Assembly: GCF_030408375.1 (NCBI RefSeq)
Contig: NZ_CP046530.1
Coordinates: 1,426,001 to 1,490,000 of the forward strand
Source: Corynebacterium afermentans subsp. lipophilum
GTDB lineage: Bacteria > Actinomycetota > Actinomycetes > Mycobacteriales > Mycobacteriaceae
DNA: 64,000 nt
Reading direction: 5' to 3'
Each line of letters opens with the position of its first letter. Within the stretch, counting starts at the first letter, position 1. A model generated the notes under the pieces. That model searched no databases, was not told the DNA's origin, and saw nothing but the letters and a program-made list of their open reading frames with translations. The translations under genes and the position numbers were made by a program. Below, piece by piece: positions 1 to 9,017 of the stretch.

Positions 1-155
1 ACGCACGGCACGCCGAGCTCACGAGCGGTCTCCACCGCTTTGGAAATGAGCAGCTGGTGGCCCCGGTGCACTCCGTCGAACACACCGATAGTGACTACCG
101 TGCCGGTTTCCGCGAAGGAATCCGGCACACTCGAAAGCCCGCGCAGAATATCCAC
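1..155 (-). CDS. ribF: Bifunctional riboflavin kinase/FAD synthetase, N-terminal part (cut by window edge)
   Basis: Only the first 51 codons are in the window. The translation contains TVVTIGVFDGVHRGHQ, the nucleotidyl-transferase (FMN adenylyltransferase) signature of RibF, which converts riboflavin to FMN and FAD in the cytosol. The start is a GTG at 155; an in-frame TAA three codons upstream rules out a longer protein. A TACCCT -10 hexamer (complement of 164-169) ends 8 nt before the GTG, so the transcript is probably leaderless. The gene is divergent from truB, the usual actinobacterial pairing. Confidence 0.93.
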   Translation of the reverse strand, partial: MDILRGLSSVPDSFAETGTVVTIGVFDGVHRGHQLLISKAVETARELGVPC

Positions 156-186
156 GGGGACTTAGGGTACGGCATAATCGCGAGAC
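156..186. promoter_or_regulatory. Divergent leaderless promoters of ribF and truB
   Basis: This 31-bp gap separates the two start codons. A CATAAT hexamer at 173-178 lies 8 nt before the truB ATG, and TACCCT on the minus strand (164-169) lies 8 nt before the ribF GTG. Neither side has a Shine-Dalgarno sequence. The promoters are inferred from motif and spacing only. Confidence 0.5.
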
Positions 187-1080
187 ATGAACGATCCCCT
201 CGCCACTTCCGGAATCGTCGTCGTGGACAAGCCCGCTGGCATGACCAGCCACGACGTTGTCGCACGCCTGCGCCGCTTCTTCGGCACCCGCAAAGTCGGC
301 CACGCGGGCACGCTCGACCCCATGGCAACCGGTGTGCTGGTGGCGGGCATCGAGCGCGGCACGAAGCTTCTGGCCCACCTCGTGGCCGAGGACAAGGTGT
401 ACGAAACCACCATCCGCCTGGGCGCGTCGACGACAACGGATGATGCCGAAGGCGCGACCGTCGATACGCATGATGCTTCCGGGATCACAGATGAGGCGAT
501 CCGCGCGGAGGTGGCAAAGCTGACCGGCACGATCATGCAGGTGCCGTCGAAGGTCTCCGCCATCAAGATCGACGGGCGGCGCGCGCATGAGCTCGTGCGC
601 GCCGGCGAGGAGGTGGACATCCCCGCGCGCGAGGTGACCATCCACTCTTTCGACCTCGGCGAGATCCGCCGCGACGGCGAGTTCGTGGACGTCGATGCGC
701 GCGTGCACTGCTCTTCCGGCACCTACATCCGCTCGCTCGGGCGCGACCTGGGTGCGGCCTTAGGTGTCGGGGGGCATTTGATTGCCTTACGACGCTCCCG
801 TGTCGGCGCATTCTCCCTCACCGATGCACGCACCCTGGACCAGCTCGAGAACTCCGCCGAGCTGTCGCTGAGCCTGGACGACGCCTTGATTCGCGTGTGG
901 CCGGTCCTCTACATCACGGCAGACGAATACGATGCCCTGGCCATGGGCAAGTGGTTGGAGCCGCGCGGGCTCAAGGGCGTCCACGCGGCGGTGGGGCCGG
1001 ACGGGCGCGCGGTGGCGCTTGTGAAGGAGAAGGGCAAGCGCCTGGCCACAGTGTTCGTCGCACGCCCCTCGACGCTGTAG
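187..1080 (+). CDS. truB: tRNA pseudouridine(55) synthase TruB
   Basis: This 297-aa protein makes pseudouridine at position 55 in the T-loop of tRNAs. The N-terminus carries the KPAGMTS motif (residues 15-21) and the catalytic block GHAGTLDPMATG, with the nucleophilic Asp at residue 44. A C-terminal domain follows the catalytic domain (about 230-297), as in actinobacterial TruB; its length is normal for the family. The ATG at 187 has no ribosome binding site but has a -10-like CATAAT 8 nt upstream, so the mRNA is probably leaderless. It is divergent from ribF and convergent with the pptT operon; a 71-bp palindrome fills the gap at its 3' end. Confidence 0.96.
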   Translation: MNDPLATSGIVVVDKPAGMTSHDVVARLRRFFGTRKVGHAGTLDPMATGVLVAGIERGTKLLAHLVAEDKVYETTIRLGASTTTDDAEGATVDTHDASGITDEAIRAEVAKLTGTIMQVPSKVSAIKIDGRRAHELVRAGEEVDIPAREVTIHSFDLGEIRRDGEFVDVDARVHCSSGTYIRSLGRDLGAALGVGGHLIALRRSRVGAFSLTDARTLDQLENSAELSLSLDDALIRVWPVLYITADEYDALAMGKWLEPRGLKGVHAAVGPDGRAVALVKEKGKRLATVFVARPSTL

Positions 1081-1137
1081 GGGGTCGCGTTCGCTGCCCA
1101 GTCCTGCTCCGCCCTGCCCCGCCCTGCCCTCGATGCA

Positions 1138-1208
1138 CAAACCCTGGGATCGAGAGCCTGGGTTCGCGCAAAAATCGGCGGATCCCTGGGTCTAGATCCC
1201 AGGGTTTG
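1138..1208. repeat. 71-bp palindromic element, copy A
   Basis: The element has two 25-bp arms (starting CAAACCCTGGGATC and ending GATCCCAGGGTTTG) around a 21-bp centre that holds CAAAAATCGGC. About 20 of 25 arm positions are complementary. It lies in the convergent gap between truB and pptT, where it could also act as a bidirectional terminator. Its centre is in the opposite orientation to the other copies. Five related copies lie at 18131, 32843, 32946, 52870 and 56153. Confidence 0.85.
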
Positions 1209-1246
1209 CGGGAGGAGGTGTCAGCCGTCGATCCTGCGCACGGGTG

Positions 1247-1909
1247 CTACCGCACGTAGGTGGCGGTGACCACGTAGTTGCAGCGCTCGATCCAGCGGCC
1301 CTCGAACAACGGCACTGGGGCGGGCCGCGCCAACAGCTGGGAGGTGAAGGACCCGTCGGTGCGCAGCTCGATTTCGGCTTCGTCGAAGTCCAGCCAGCGC
1401 CGGGTCATCGGGTACCAGCACTTGTAGGTGGCTTCCTTGGCGCAAAACAGCAGCCGATCCGCCCAGGTGTAGCCGTCGGCCTGCAGTCTTTTCACCATCG
1501 CGATCTCGGTTTCGCTGGCGATGGAGCGCAGCACCCCATCTGGAAGCGGCTCTGCCGGCTCCGCGTCCAGGCCCATGGAGTGCACGTGGCGGGTGGAGGC
1601 GGCCACGGCCGCGCGGAGCCCGTCGGTGTGCGTGAGGGAGCCGGTGAACCCCTCGGGCCACAGCGGCATGCCCCTCTCCCCTCGCAGGATGGCCCCAGCC
1701 GATTTCACGCCGAGTTCACGCAGCGCCTGGTGCGCGCACCAGCGGGCGTCGCCGAACTCGCCTTTGCGCACGTCCACTGCGGCGCTGACCTCGTTGCGCT
1801 CGTCGGGGTGCAGGTCCTCGTAGCGGGTCAGGTCGACGGCGTCGGTCGTGTCGTCGGTGAGGTAAAACACGCAGCGTGCTTCGGGAGGGAACAGCAAAAC
1901 GTCTTGCAT
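1247..1909 (-). CDS. pptT: 4'-phosphopantetheinyl transferase (PptT-like)
   Basis: The 220-aa product transfers the phosphopantetheine arm of CoA to carrier domains; in corynebacteria and mycobacteria the PptT-type enzyme activates FAS-I and the mycolate-condensing polyketide synthase. Diagnostic motifs are GSLTHTDG (90-97), GLDAEP (113-118, metal-binding Asp and Glu) and FCAKEATYKCWYP (155-167). The ATG at 1909 overlaps the stop codon of the upstream phosphoesterase gene as TGATG, which indicates translational coupling; a GTG one codon earlier is less likely. The phosphoesterase gene precedes pptT in mycobacteria too. Substrate specificity is inferred from the family. Confidence 0.9.
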   Translation of the reverse strand: MQDVLLFPPEARCVFYLTDDTTDAVDLTRYEDLHPDERNEVSAAVDVRKGEFGDARWCAHQALRELGVKSAGAILRGERGMPLWPEGFTGSLTHTDGLRAAVAASTRHVHSMGLDAEPAEPLPDGVLRSIASETEIAMVKRLQADGYTWADRLLFCAKEATYKCWYPMTRRWLDFDEAEIELRTDGSFTSQLLARPAPVPLFEGRWIERCNYVVTATYVR

Positions 1910-2709
1910 CACTGCTCAACCTCCATGACCGGGTACGGGAACGGCTGCGCGGACGGGTGTTGCTCCCATTCGCGCGGGTAGCCGAGAGACGCTTCAATGT
2001 GCTCTATTCCGTCGACAGTTGTCACCCCCGGCATGTGCAGGTGACCGTACACGACGGCCCTCGCGTTGTAGCGCTGGGCCCAGGTTCGTGTGTGCCGGGT
2101 GCCGCACCACAGGGCGATGTCGGACCACTGCATGCGCTGGACCGGCTCCTGCACCAGCGGCCAGTGGTTGATCAGGATTGTGGGGCCGTTGATGCGGGAG
2201 AGCCGCTTGGTGGTGTAAGCCAGCCGGTCCCAGCACCAGGCGCGGATGTCCACGAAGGGGGCAATGGCGACCTCGTCGGTCATCACCACGTTGTTCTCGT
2301 GCGCGGCGGCGAGCGCCTCTTCCACCGTGAGGTCGCGGGCGCGGAACGAATAGTCGTAGAGGGTGAACAGCGGGCAGATGGTCACCCCGCCGAAAACCGG
2401 GTAGCGGTCCTCGGGAGTGATCACGCCGATCGCTCGCATGGCCTGCACCAGCATCGTGTATTTTTCACGGCCTCGGTGTCTGTCCGCCGAGCGGCAGAAC
2501 AGCTCGTGGTTGCCCGGCACCCACACCACGGTGTCGAAGCGTTCGGCCAAATTTTCCATCACTTGGATGATCAGCTCTGGCCGCTCGGCGACGTCGCCCG
2601 CCACGATGAGCCAGTCCGACGGGTCGGCCGGCTCGATTGCGTCGATCTTCGGGCAGTTGCGCTTCACCGCCGCGTGTAGGTCGCTGACGGCCCAGAGCGT
2701 GGTGGTCAT
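1909..2709 (-). CDS. Calcineurin-like metallophosphoesterase
   Basis: This 266-aa protein has the full set of metallophosphoesterase motifs: SDLH (9-12), AGD (37-39), GNHE (66-69), NHW (181-183) and GHLH (222-225), which bind a di-metal centre. It has no signal peptide, so it is cytoplasmic. The physiological substrate is not apparent. It is translationally coupled to the MATE gene upstream (4-bp ATGA overlap) and to pptT downstream. Homologues next to pptT are called a PptT-linked hydrolase in mycobacteria, where the partner has been reported to oppose PptT activity; transferring that role here is inference. Confidence 0.88.
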   Translation of the reverse strand: MTTTLWAVSDLHAAVKRNCPKIDAIEPADPSDWLIVAGDVAERPELIIQVMENLAERFDTVVWVPGNHELFCRSADRHRGREKYTMLVQAMRAIGVITPEDRYPVFGGVTICPLFTLYDYSFRARDLTVEEALAAAHENNVVMTDEVAIAPFVDIRAWCWDRLAYTTKRLSRINGPTILINHWPLVQEPVQRMQWSDIALWCGTRHTRTWAQRYNARAVVYGHLHMPGVTTVDGIEHIEASLGYPREWEQHPSAQPFPYPVMEVEQ

Positions 2710-4043
2710 TCCTCTTTCTTACCATCTACGCCGGACACGGCCCACCGCATTGAGCGGAACCTCCACACCACGCCGATCAATCGCGTGGCTACCTGAGCGA
2801 GTTGCCCGACCCAGATGCCGGTGAGGCCCCAGCCAAACACCCCGGCGGCCAGGATGATCGGCAGCGCCACCGCCAGCAGCGAAAACAGTGTGAGGTTGCG
2901 CAGGAACGCGGCGTCGGCGGCACCAAGCAGCACGCCGTCGAGGGCGAAGACGGCACCGCCAACCAGGATCATCCCGATGAGCAGGAACCAGGGAACCCGC
3001 AGCGTATCGACGACATCCGGGTCCGACGTAAACAGAGTCTGGATCGGTACAGCGAACACCGCGAACACGGCGGACAGCGCCACCGCGAAGACCATCGAGT
3101 ATTTCAGTACCTTCAGCCCCACGGCGCGGGCCTGCTGCGCTCCCCCGCGGCCCAGCGCGGAGCCAGTGAGTGTTTGCGCCGCGATCGCCAGCGAGTCAAG
3201 CACGAGCGTGAGAAAGTTCCACAGCTGCAGCATGAGCTGGTGCGCGGCAAGCGCCACCACCCCGATCCGGCCTGCGATAGCCGCGGCGGCCAGAAGCGAG
3301 ACTTGGAAGGACAGCGAGCGCAAGATCAGGTCCCGGCCCAGCACGAGCTGGCGTTTGATCACGCTCCAGCGCGGCGCCCAGCTGCCGCCGTACCTAGCGT
3401 TTTCGCGCACCAGCACGACCACGAACAGCGCGGCGGTAATGCCCATGCCGATCACGTTGGACACCGCCGAGCCAACGAGCCCGTAGCGCCCCACCAGGAT
3501 CGGCAGCAGGATCGCGCCCGGTATCAGGCCGCACAGTGTCAGGTAAAACGGCAATTTGGTGTTTTGCACGCCGCGCATCCAGCCATTGCCAGCCATGATC
3601 GCAAGCGTTAACGGCACGGCGAAAACCGACACGCGCATCCACTGGGCGGCCCGCACGCTCGTCTCATAGTCGTTGGCGAGCGCCTCGGCGAGGGGTTGCG
3701 CGAACAGCCCAACAATAAGCGCCAGCAGCGTGCCGACGCCTAGCGCCACCCACGTGGCCTGCACCCCCTCCGCCACTGCTTTGTCGCGTTGGCCGGCGCC
3801 GAAAAAGCGCGAACTGCGCGCAGTGGTGCCGTAGGACAAAAACGTCAGCTGGGTAGTCACCGTGGACTGGATCGCCGCCCCCGCCGCAAGCGCGGCGAGC
3901 TGGGCGGTGCCGAGCCGGCCCACCACCGCAGTGTCTAGCAGGAGGTAGAGCGGGTTGGCGGCCAAGACGCCGAGCGCTGGCAAGGCGAGCATCAGGATCT
4001 CGCGGCCCATGGAACGTTGCTTTGCTGGTTGCCAGTTACTCAT
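2706..4043 (-). CDS. dinF: MATE/DinF family efflux transporter
   Basis: The 445-aa integral membrane protein has about twelve hydrophobic segments. The N-terminal run LYLLLDTAVVGRLGTAQLAA matches the MATE (MatE) family, and the two halves of the protein look alike. MATE pumps export cationic drugs or metabolites using Na+ or H+ gradients; the substrate here is unknown. The gene overlaps nrnA upstream by 8 bp and the phosphoesterase downstream by 4 bp, so it belongs to the infB-rbfA-nrnA operon. The rbfA-nrnA-dinF order is conserved in Mycobacterium. No SOS box is evident, so the dinF name reflects family only. Confidence 0.9.
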   Translation of the reverse strand: MSNWQPAKQRSMGREILMLALPALGVLAANPLYLLLDTAVVGRLGTAQLAALAAGAAIQSTVTTQLTFLSYGTTARSSRFFGAGQRDKAVAEGVQATWVALGVGTLLALIVGLFAQPLAEALANDYETSVRAAQWMRVSVFAVPLTLAIMAGNGWMRGVQNTKLPFYLTLCGLIPGAILLPILVGRYGLVGSAVSNVIGMGITAALFVVVLVRENARYGGSWAPRWSVIKRQLVLGRDLILRSLSFQVSLLAAAAIAGRIGVVALAAHQLMLQLWNFLTLVLDSLAIAAQTLTGSALGRGGAQQARAVGLKVLKYSMVFAVALSAVFAVFAVPIQTLFTSDPDVVDTLRVPWFLLIGMILVGGAVFALDGVLLGAADAAFLRNLTLFSLLAVALPIILAAGVFGWGLTGIWVGQLAQVATRLIGVVWRFRSMRWAVSGVDGKKEE

Positions 4044-5028
4044 CAGGCTCCGGGAACGCGTCGAGAAGCTTGCGGATCACCTCGTTGCGGCTGCCACTGG
4101 CAGAATAACCGGCGGCAGCCCAGTGGCCGCCTCCGCCCAGCTGCTGCGCGACGGCGGAGACATCCACCACAACCGAGCGCAGCGACATCGCCCATTGTTT
4201 CGGCGCCTGCTCCTTGAGCACCACGCCAACGTCGGTGCCTTCCAGCGAGCGGGCGTAATCGATGATCGACTCCACCGCCGTCTGGCTCATCCGCGAGTGG
4301 ATGCCGACCGGGATGGTCAGCACCGCCACCGACAGGCCCTTCGTGGGCACGATGTGGGTTTTCGCGAGCACCTCGCCCATCAGCTGCAGGTCCACCGGAC
4401 CCATCGTGTCCATCAGGTCGAGCGCGATCTGGCGGGTGTTCAGCCCGTACTCCATCAGCTCGGCGGCGAAGACGTGCATGCGCGGTGTGCCCCAGCGGAA
4501 GCTGCCCGTGTCCGTGACCAGGCCGGCGTACAGGCCGTAGGCGATGTCCGGGTCCAATTCCACGCCGAGGCAGCCCAGCAGCTCGCGGATCATCACGGTG
4601 GTGGATTCGCTCTCCACAATCAGGTTCATCCCGCCGAAGCCGGGGTTGGTGTTGTGGTGGTCGATCACGATGACTCGCGAGGGGTCCTCCAGGATCGCCG
4701 GCATGAGCGAGCCGGTGCGGTCCGCAGATGCGCAGTCCACGGTGACCACGAGGCCGTCGTCAGGCAGCGGCGCTCCGTAGTGGATGCGGTCCACGCCCGG
4801 GATGGTGCGCATGTTCGCCGAGTGTGGCAGCGGCTGGCCGATGTAAACCTGCACGTTTTTGCCCAGCTTCTCCAGCCCGAACGCCAGCGCGCATGCGGAA
4901 CCGATCGCGTCCGCGTCCGGCTTAATATGCGCGACCACCGAGATCTTCTCGGCGGCGCGCACACGGGAGGCGGCGGCCTCGAACTGCACCGCCGCCTCCG
5001 GTAAGTACACCGGTGCCTGGCTAGACAT
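4036..5028 (-). CDS. nrnA: Bifunctional oligoribonuclease/PAP phosphatase (DHH family)
   Basis: This 330-aa DHH/DHHA1 phosphoesterase probably degrades nanoRNAs and 3'-phosphoadenosine 5'-phosphate. [11 protein letters not shown] (34-44) and DHH (123-125) bind two Mn ions, and GGGGH (298-302) marks the DHHA1 domain. Length is normal for NrnA. I chose the ATG at 5028, which overlaps the rbfA stop by 8 bp, because residues upstream of it show no family similarity and would extend further into rbfA. In mycobacteria this homologue (Rv2837c) also hydrolyses cyclic dinucleotides; whether this one does cannot be read from the sequence. Confidence 0.92.
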   Translation of the reverse strand: MSSQAPVYLPEAAVQFEAAASRVRAAEKISVVAHIKPDADAIGSACALAFGLEKLGKNVQVYIGQPLPHSANMRTIPGVDRIHYGAPLPDDGLVVTVDCASADRTGSLMPAILEDPSRVIVIDHHNTNPGFGGMNLIVESESTTVMIRELLGCLGVELDPDIAYGLYAGLVTDTGSFRWGTPRMHVFAAELMEYGLNTRQIALDLMDTMGPVDLQLMGEVLAKTHIVPTKGLSVAVLTIPVGIHSRMSQTAVESIIDYARSLEGTDVGVVLKEQAPKQWAMSLRSVVVDVSAVAQQLGGGGHWAAAGYSASGSRNEVIRKLLDAFPEPDE

Positions 5029-5461
5029 CGTCACCTGTGCGCTTGTAGGGGTCGCTCTCACCCGCCGGCTTCGCGTTCGCGCGCAGCTTCGCCAGCTCCT
5101 CGTCGCGGGCGCGGGCCCGGCTCAGCAGCTCCTCCATGTGCGCGGAGGACTCCGGGACGGTGTCGCGCTCGAAGGAGATCGTCGGGGTGAAGCGCACGCT
5201 GAGCTGGTCGCCCACGATCTTGCGGATCTGCCCGCGGGCGCGGTTGAGCGCCTCGGCGGCCTGTTCGTAATCCGGTTCGTCGTCGATGTTGCGGCCGCGC
5301 ACCGTGTAGTAGATGGTTGCGTCGTGCAGGTCGCCGGTGACGCGGGTGTCAGTGACGGTGACCAGTTCCAAACGCGGATCCTTCACCTCCCGCTCGATGG
5401 CGGATGCGACGATCGTCTGAATCTGCTTTGCCAGGCGCTGTGCGCGAGGGTTGTCAGCCAT
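5021..5461 (-). CDS. rbfA: 30S ribosome-binding factor RbfA
   Basis: The 146-aa protein is a KH-fold assembly factor that binds the 30S subunit and helps 16S rRNA 5'-end maturation. Recognisable are [18 protein letters not shown] at the N-terminus and the [19 protein letters not shown] region typical of RbfA. A charged, poorly conserved tail ends the protein. The ATG at 5461 has a strong AAAGGAG six nt upstream; an in-frame TTG six nt earlier is rejected. It lies downstream of infB with a hairpin in between, and is coupled to nrnA by overlap. Confidence 0.95.
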   Translation of the reverse strand: MADNPRAQRLAKQIQTIVASAIEREVKDPRLELVTVTDTRVTGDLHDATIYYTVRGRNIDDEPDYEQAAEALNRARGQIRKIVGDQLSVRFTPTISFERDTVPESSAHMEELLSRARARDEELAKLRANAKPAGESDPYKRTGDDV

Positions 5462-5495
5462 GCTCAACTCCTTTGTCCGAAACTTTCAATAGTGT

Positions 5496-5533
5496 AACCC
5501 CCGCCCTGCGCAGGTTCGCGCGGAGCGGGGGTT
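5496..5533 (-). terminator. Hairpin between infB and rbfA
   Basis: AACCCCCGC (5496-5504) pairs with GCGGGGGTT (5525-5533). On the minus strand no T-run follows, so it is more likely a partial terminator, attenuator or RNA-processing hairpin inside the operon than a strong terminator. Confidence 0.5.
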
Positions 5534-5535
5534 GG

Positions 5536-5546
5536 CGTCGATAAGC
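5536..5546 (-). repeat. GCTTNTCGACG motif, intergenic copy
   Basis: CGTCGATAAGC here is one of 24 copies of the dispersed 11-mer GCTTNTCGACG described in the findings. It lies in the gap between infB and rbfA beside the hairpin. Confidence 0.7.
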
Positions 5547-5578
5547 AATTGCTTTACGACGGTGACGGCGCTGCAGTG

Positions 5579-8437
5579 CTAGTCGCGCGGCACCTCGACC
5601 ATCTCGTAGGTCTGGATGATGTCGCCGGTCTGAATATCCGGGTAGGACAGCACCATGCCGCACTCGTAGCCCTTGGCAACCTCGTTGGCGTCGTCCTTCT
5701 CGCGGCGCAGCGACTCGATGGTCGCGTCCGGGGTGATGACGTTGCCGTCGCGGACCAGGCGCAGCTTCGCGCCGCGCTTGACCTTGCCTTCGGTGACCAT
5801 GCAGCCGGCGATGAGGCCGACAGCGGAGGCCTTGAAGATCTGACGGATCTCCGCCTCGCCCAGATCGCGCTCCTCGTAGATCGGCTTGAGCATGCCCTTG
5901 AGCGCGCTCTCGACATCCTCGATGGCCTGGTAGATCACCGAGTAGTAACGGATCTCCACGCCCTCGGCGTTGGCCTCCTCGGTGGCCTTGCCGTCGGCAC
6001 GGACGTTGAAGCCGATGATGATCGCGTCCGACGCCGCCGCGAGGGTGACGTTGGTCTGGGTCACAGCACCGACACCGCGGTCGATGATGTTGACCTGCAC
6101 CTCGTCGTCGACCTCGATCTTGAGCAGCGCCTCCTCCAGGGCTTCCACCGAACCGGCGTTGTCGCCCTTGAGGATGAGGTTGAGCTGGCTGCGCTCCTTG
6201 AGCGCCTGATCCAGATTCTCCAGGGACACGCGCTTCTTACGACGCGCCTGCATAGCCGCGCGCTGACGAGCATCACGCTGCGCAGCAATCTGGCGGGCCA
6301 CGCGGTCGTCGTCGACCACGAGCAGGTTGTCGCCCGGGCCGGGGACACCGTTGAGGCCCTGGACCTGGACCGGGCGGGACGGGCCCGCCTCCTCCACGTC
6401 GTTGCCCCACTCATCGACCATGCGACGCACGCGACCGAAGTTGCCGCCGACGACGATGGAGTCGCCGACACGCAGGGTGCCGCGCTGCACGATCACAGTG
6501 GAGACCGGGCCGCGGCCGCGGTCCAGGTGGGACTCGATGGCCACGCCCTGGGCGTCCATGTCCGGGTTCGCCGTCAGCTCGAGCGCCGCGTCCGCGGTGA
6601 GCAGCACAGCCTCGAGCAAATCGTCGATGCCGGTGCCCTGCTTCGCCGAGATGTCGATGAACATCGTGTCACCGCCGTACTCTTCCGGCACCAGGCCGTA
6701 CTCGGTGAGCTGGCCGCGGATCTTGTCCGGCTGAGCCTCCGGCTTATCCACCTTGTTCACCGCAACCACGATCGGCAGCTCCGCCGCCTTGGCGTGGTTG
6801 ATCGCCTCGACGGTCTGCGGCATCACGCCGTCGTCCGCCGCCACAACCAGGATGGCCAAGTCGGTGGACTTGGCGCCGCGGGCACGCATGGCAGTAAACG
6901 CCTCGTGACCCGGGGTATCCAGGAACGTGATCTTGCGCGGCCGGTCCTCGAGGGTGACCTCGGTCTGGTACGCGCCGATGCCCTGCGTAATGCCGCCGGC
7001 CTCGCCGCGACCCACGTTTGCCTTGCGGATCGAGTCCAGGAGGCGGGTCTTACCGTGGTCGACGTGGCCCATGACGGAAACCACTGGCGGGCGGTGCTCA
7101 AGGGCCTCTTCGCCGCCTTCGTCCTCGCCGAACTGCAGGTCGAAGGACTCGAGCAGCTCGCGGTCCTCGTCCTCAGGCGAGACGATCTGAACCTCGTAGT
7201 TGATCTCGGCGCCGAGCAGCTGCAGCGTGTCCTCGGACACGGACTGCGTCGCCGTCACCATTTCACCGAGGTTGAACAGCGCCTGAACCAGCGACGACGC
7301 CTCGGTGTTGATCTTCTCTGCAAGGTCAGACAGGGTCGCGCCTTGGCGCAGGCGGACGGTCTTGCCGCCGCCGTCGGGGAGACGAACGCCACCGATGACG
7401 TTCGGCTTGTGCATCTCCTCGTATTCAGCCCTCTTCTGGCCCTTGGACTTACGGCGCTTGCCGGGTGCACCACCCGGACGTCCGAATGCACCAGCGGTAC
7501 CGCCACGACGGCCGCCGCGACCGCGGAATCCGCCGCCCGGACCACCGAAACGGGGGCCACCCGGTCCACCGCCGCGACCACGGCCACCGCCGCGGCCTCG
7601 ACCGCCCGGGGCGGCCGCCTTCGACGGCATCTGTGTCGGGGACGGACCTGCAGGCATATCCGCCGGGGACGGACGCTTGCCGCCGCCCTGGCGTGCGCCA
7701 CCGGGGCGCGGGCCACCCTGGCCCGAGCCGGAACGGCCGCCGCCCGGACGCCCGCCACCCGGACGTGGCGGACGCTGCCCACCACCGGTGTTGGAAGAGA
7801 ACGGGTTGTTGGCCACACGCGGGCGACCCGGCTTCGGCACCGGACGCGGCATAGCGCCCGGGGTCGGAGCGCCACCCTTTGCGCCAGGTTTCGGCGCACC
7901 CGGCTTCGGCGCGCCCGGCTTTGCGCCCGGCTTTCCGGCTGCGGGCTTCGGCCCGCCCGGCTTTGCGGTTGCCGGCTTCGGTGCACCCGGTTTTGCGGCA
8001 GCCGGCTTCGGCGCGCCCGGCTTGGGCGCGCCCGGCTTCGCCGCTGCGGGCTTCGGTGCGCCCGGCTTCGGCGCGGACTGGCCCGCGGGCTTCGCCCCCG
8101 GCTTGGGGGCACCCGGGGCCGGCTTGTCGTCCGCCGGCTTCGACTGCGGGCCAGGCTTCGGGGTGGCCGACTTCGGCGCCGCTGCCTTCGCACGGTTCTG
8201 GCCCGGCTTCTTCAGCGGCGGCTTCTTCGGACCAGCCTCGCCCTTCTTCTCCTCGGCAGCGTCGTTGCCGCCGGCCTGCTTGGCGTAGTGCGCCTTCATC
8301 TTCTTCACGACGGGCGGCTCGATGGTCGACGACGCCGTCTTCACAAACTCACCCTGCTCCTTGAGCGTGGCAAGCAGTTCCTTACTTGTTACGCCGAGCT
8401 GTTTGGCCAACTCATGAACGCGTAGCTTTCCGGACAC
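5579..8437 (-). CDS. infB: Translation initiation factor IF-2
   Basis: The 952-aa GTPase delivers initiator fMet-tRNA to the 30S subunit and drives subunit joining. After an N-terminal IF2_N helix bundle (about 1-55) there is a very long low-complexity stretch: a Pro/Ala/Lys repeat built on KPGAPKPA (about 68-200) followed by a Gly/Arg-rich segment (215-315). A second IF2_N region precedes the G domain, with G1 GHVDHGKT (457-464), G3 DTPGH (507-511), G4 NKVD (561-564) and G5 SAK (597-599). Domains II-IV follow. The start is a GTG with GAGGAG four nt upstream. Order ylxR-infB-rbfA is standard. Confidence 0.97.
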   Translation of the reverse strand: MSGKLRVHELAKQLGVTSKELLATLKEQGEFVKTASSTIEPPVVKKMKAHYAKQAGGNDAAEEKKGEAGPKKPPLKKPGQNRAKAAAPKSATPKPGPQSKPADDKPAPGAPKPGAKPAGQSAPKPGAPKPAAAKPGAPKPGAPKPAAAKPGAPKPATAKPGGPKPAAGKPGAKPGAPKPGAPKPGAKGGAPTPGAMPRPVPKPGRPRVANNPFSSNTGGGQRPPRPGGGRPGGGRSGSGQGGPRPGGARQGGGKRPSPADMPAGPSPTQMPSKAAAPGGRGRGGGRGRGGGPGGPRFGGPGGGFRGRGGRRGGTAGAFGRPGGAPGKRRKSKGQKRAEYEEMHKPNVIGGVRLPDGGGKTVRLRQGATLSDLAEKINTEASSLVQALFNLGEMVTATQSVSEDTLQLLGAEINYEVQIVSPEDEDRELLESFDLQFGEDEGGEEALEHRPPVVSVMGHVDHGKTRLLDSIRKANVGRGEAGGITQGIGAYQTEVTLEDRPRKITFLDTPGHEAFTAMRARGAKSTDLAILVVAADDGVMPQTVEAINHAKAAELPIVVAVNKVDKPEAQPDKIRGQLTEYGLVPEEYGGDTMFIDISAKQGTGIDDLLEAVLLTADAALELTANPDMDAQGVAIESHLDRGRGPVSTVIVQRGTLRVGDSIVVGGNFGRVRRMVDEWGNDVEEAGPSRPVQVQGLNGVPGPGDNLLVVDDDRVARQIAAQRDARQRAAMQARRKKRVSLENLDQALKERSQLNLILKGDNAGSVEALEEALLKIEVDDEVQVNIIDRGVGAVTQTNVTLAAASDAIIIGFNVRADGKATEEANAEGVEIRYYSVIYQAIEDVESALKGMLKPIYEERDLGEAEIRQIFKASAVGLIAGCMVTEGKVKRGAKLRLVRDGNVITPDATIESLRREKDDANEVAKGYECGMVLSYPDIQTGDIIQTYEMVEVPRD

Positions 8438-8542
8438 GTATCTCCTCTTCGTTGTTGCTAGGAGCAGTGCCCTTCCGGCTACCTGCCCCTAGACGTGGTC
8501 AGTGACATTCATCGCTGATGCTGCTTCATCGTTGCGTACTCA

Positions 8543-8875
8543 TCAGTGTTCAGTCTTTCCTTTTTCGTCTGGGTCGTTTACCTCATCGCAATTGCTTTGC
8601 GACGACGCAAGGTACGTACGTACATGACCTAGGTCCACCGCAGTGGACAGACGGAGCGCCCGCCCGAAGGCACGGCGTTGTTCCGCCAGCTCGACCGCAT
8701 CCAACGAGGGCGTGATCCACGCTCCCCGGCCAGGAAGCTTCCTGGCCGGGTCCGCAAGCACACGCCCCGGCACGTCAGGGTCGGCGACAACCCGCAGCAG
8801 CTGGGTATCCGGCTGCGCGGTACGGGTGGCGATGCAGGTTCGGGTGCGGATCGGCTGCTTGCGCGCAACACCCAT
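8543..8875 (-). CDS. ylxR: YlxR family (DUF448) RNA-binding protein
   Basis: This 110-aa basic protein matches YlxR/DUF448, a small RNA-binding protein encoded between nusA and infB in most bacteria; some homologues bind the RNase P RNA. Visible are the N-terminal RTRTCIATR segment, where the usual second Cys of the RxCxxCR motif is Thr, and ARKLPGRGAWI (44-54). The tail after about residue 95 is acidic and not conserved. It is followed by infB after 105 bp, and preceded by a terminator that separates it from nusA, so ylxR-infB may have its own promoter. Confidence 0.88.
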   Translation of the reverse strand: MGVARKQPIRTRTCIATRTAQPDTQLLRVVADPDVPGRVLADPARKLPGRGAWITPSLDAVELAEQRRAFGRALRLSTAVDLGHVRTYLASSQSNCDEVNDPDEKGKTEH

Positions 8876-8954
8876 CCGCGTCCCTTCCTTTCACGCCATC
8901 ATCCTCGCCGCACCTAATCATGCGGACACAAAAGCCGTATAACACTGTACGCCA

Positions 8955-8986
8955 AAACCCGCTGGATCTATATTCCCAGCGGGTTT
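8955..8986 (-). terminator. Intrinsic terminator downstream of nusA
   Basis: On the minus strand AAACCCGCTGG pairs with CCAGCGGGTTT around a 10-nt loop and the stem runs into TTTT. It should end or attenuate nusA transcription before ylxR, as often seen in the nusA-infB operon. Confidence 0.75.
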
Positions 8987-9017
8987 CCTGGTTACAGCGG
9001 TGTAATTTCTCTGTGAA

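Noticed and set aside
5549..8425. 958-codon plus-strand open frame antisense to infB
   Set aside because: It mirrors the infB frame in GC-rich DNA and gives His/Leu/Val/Arg-rich nonsense; infB has all GTPase motifs.
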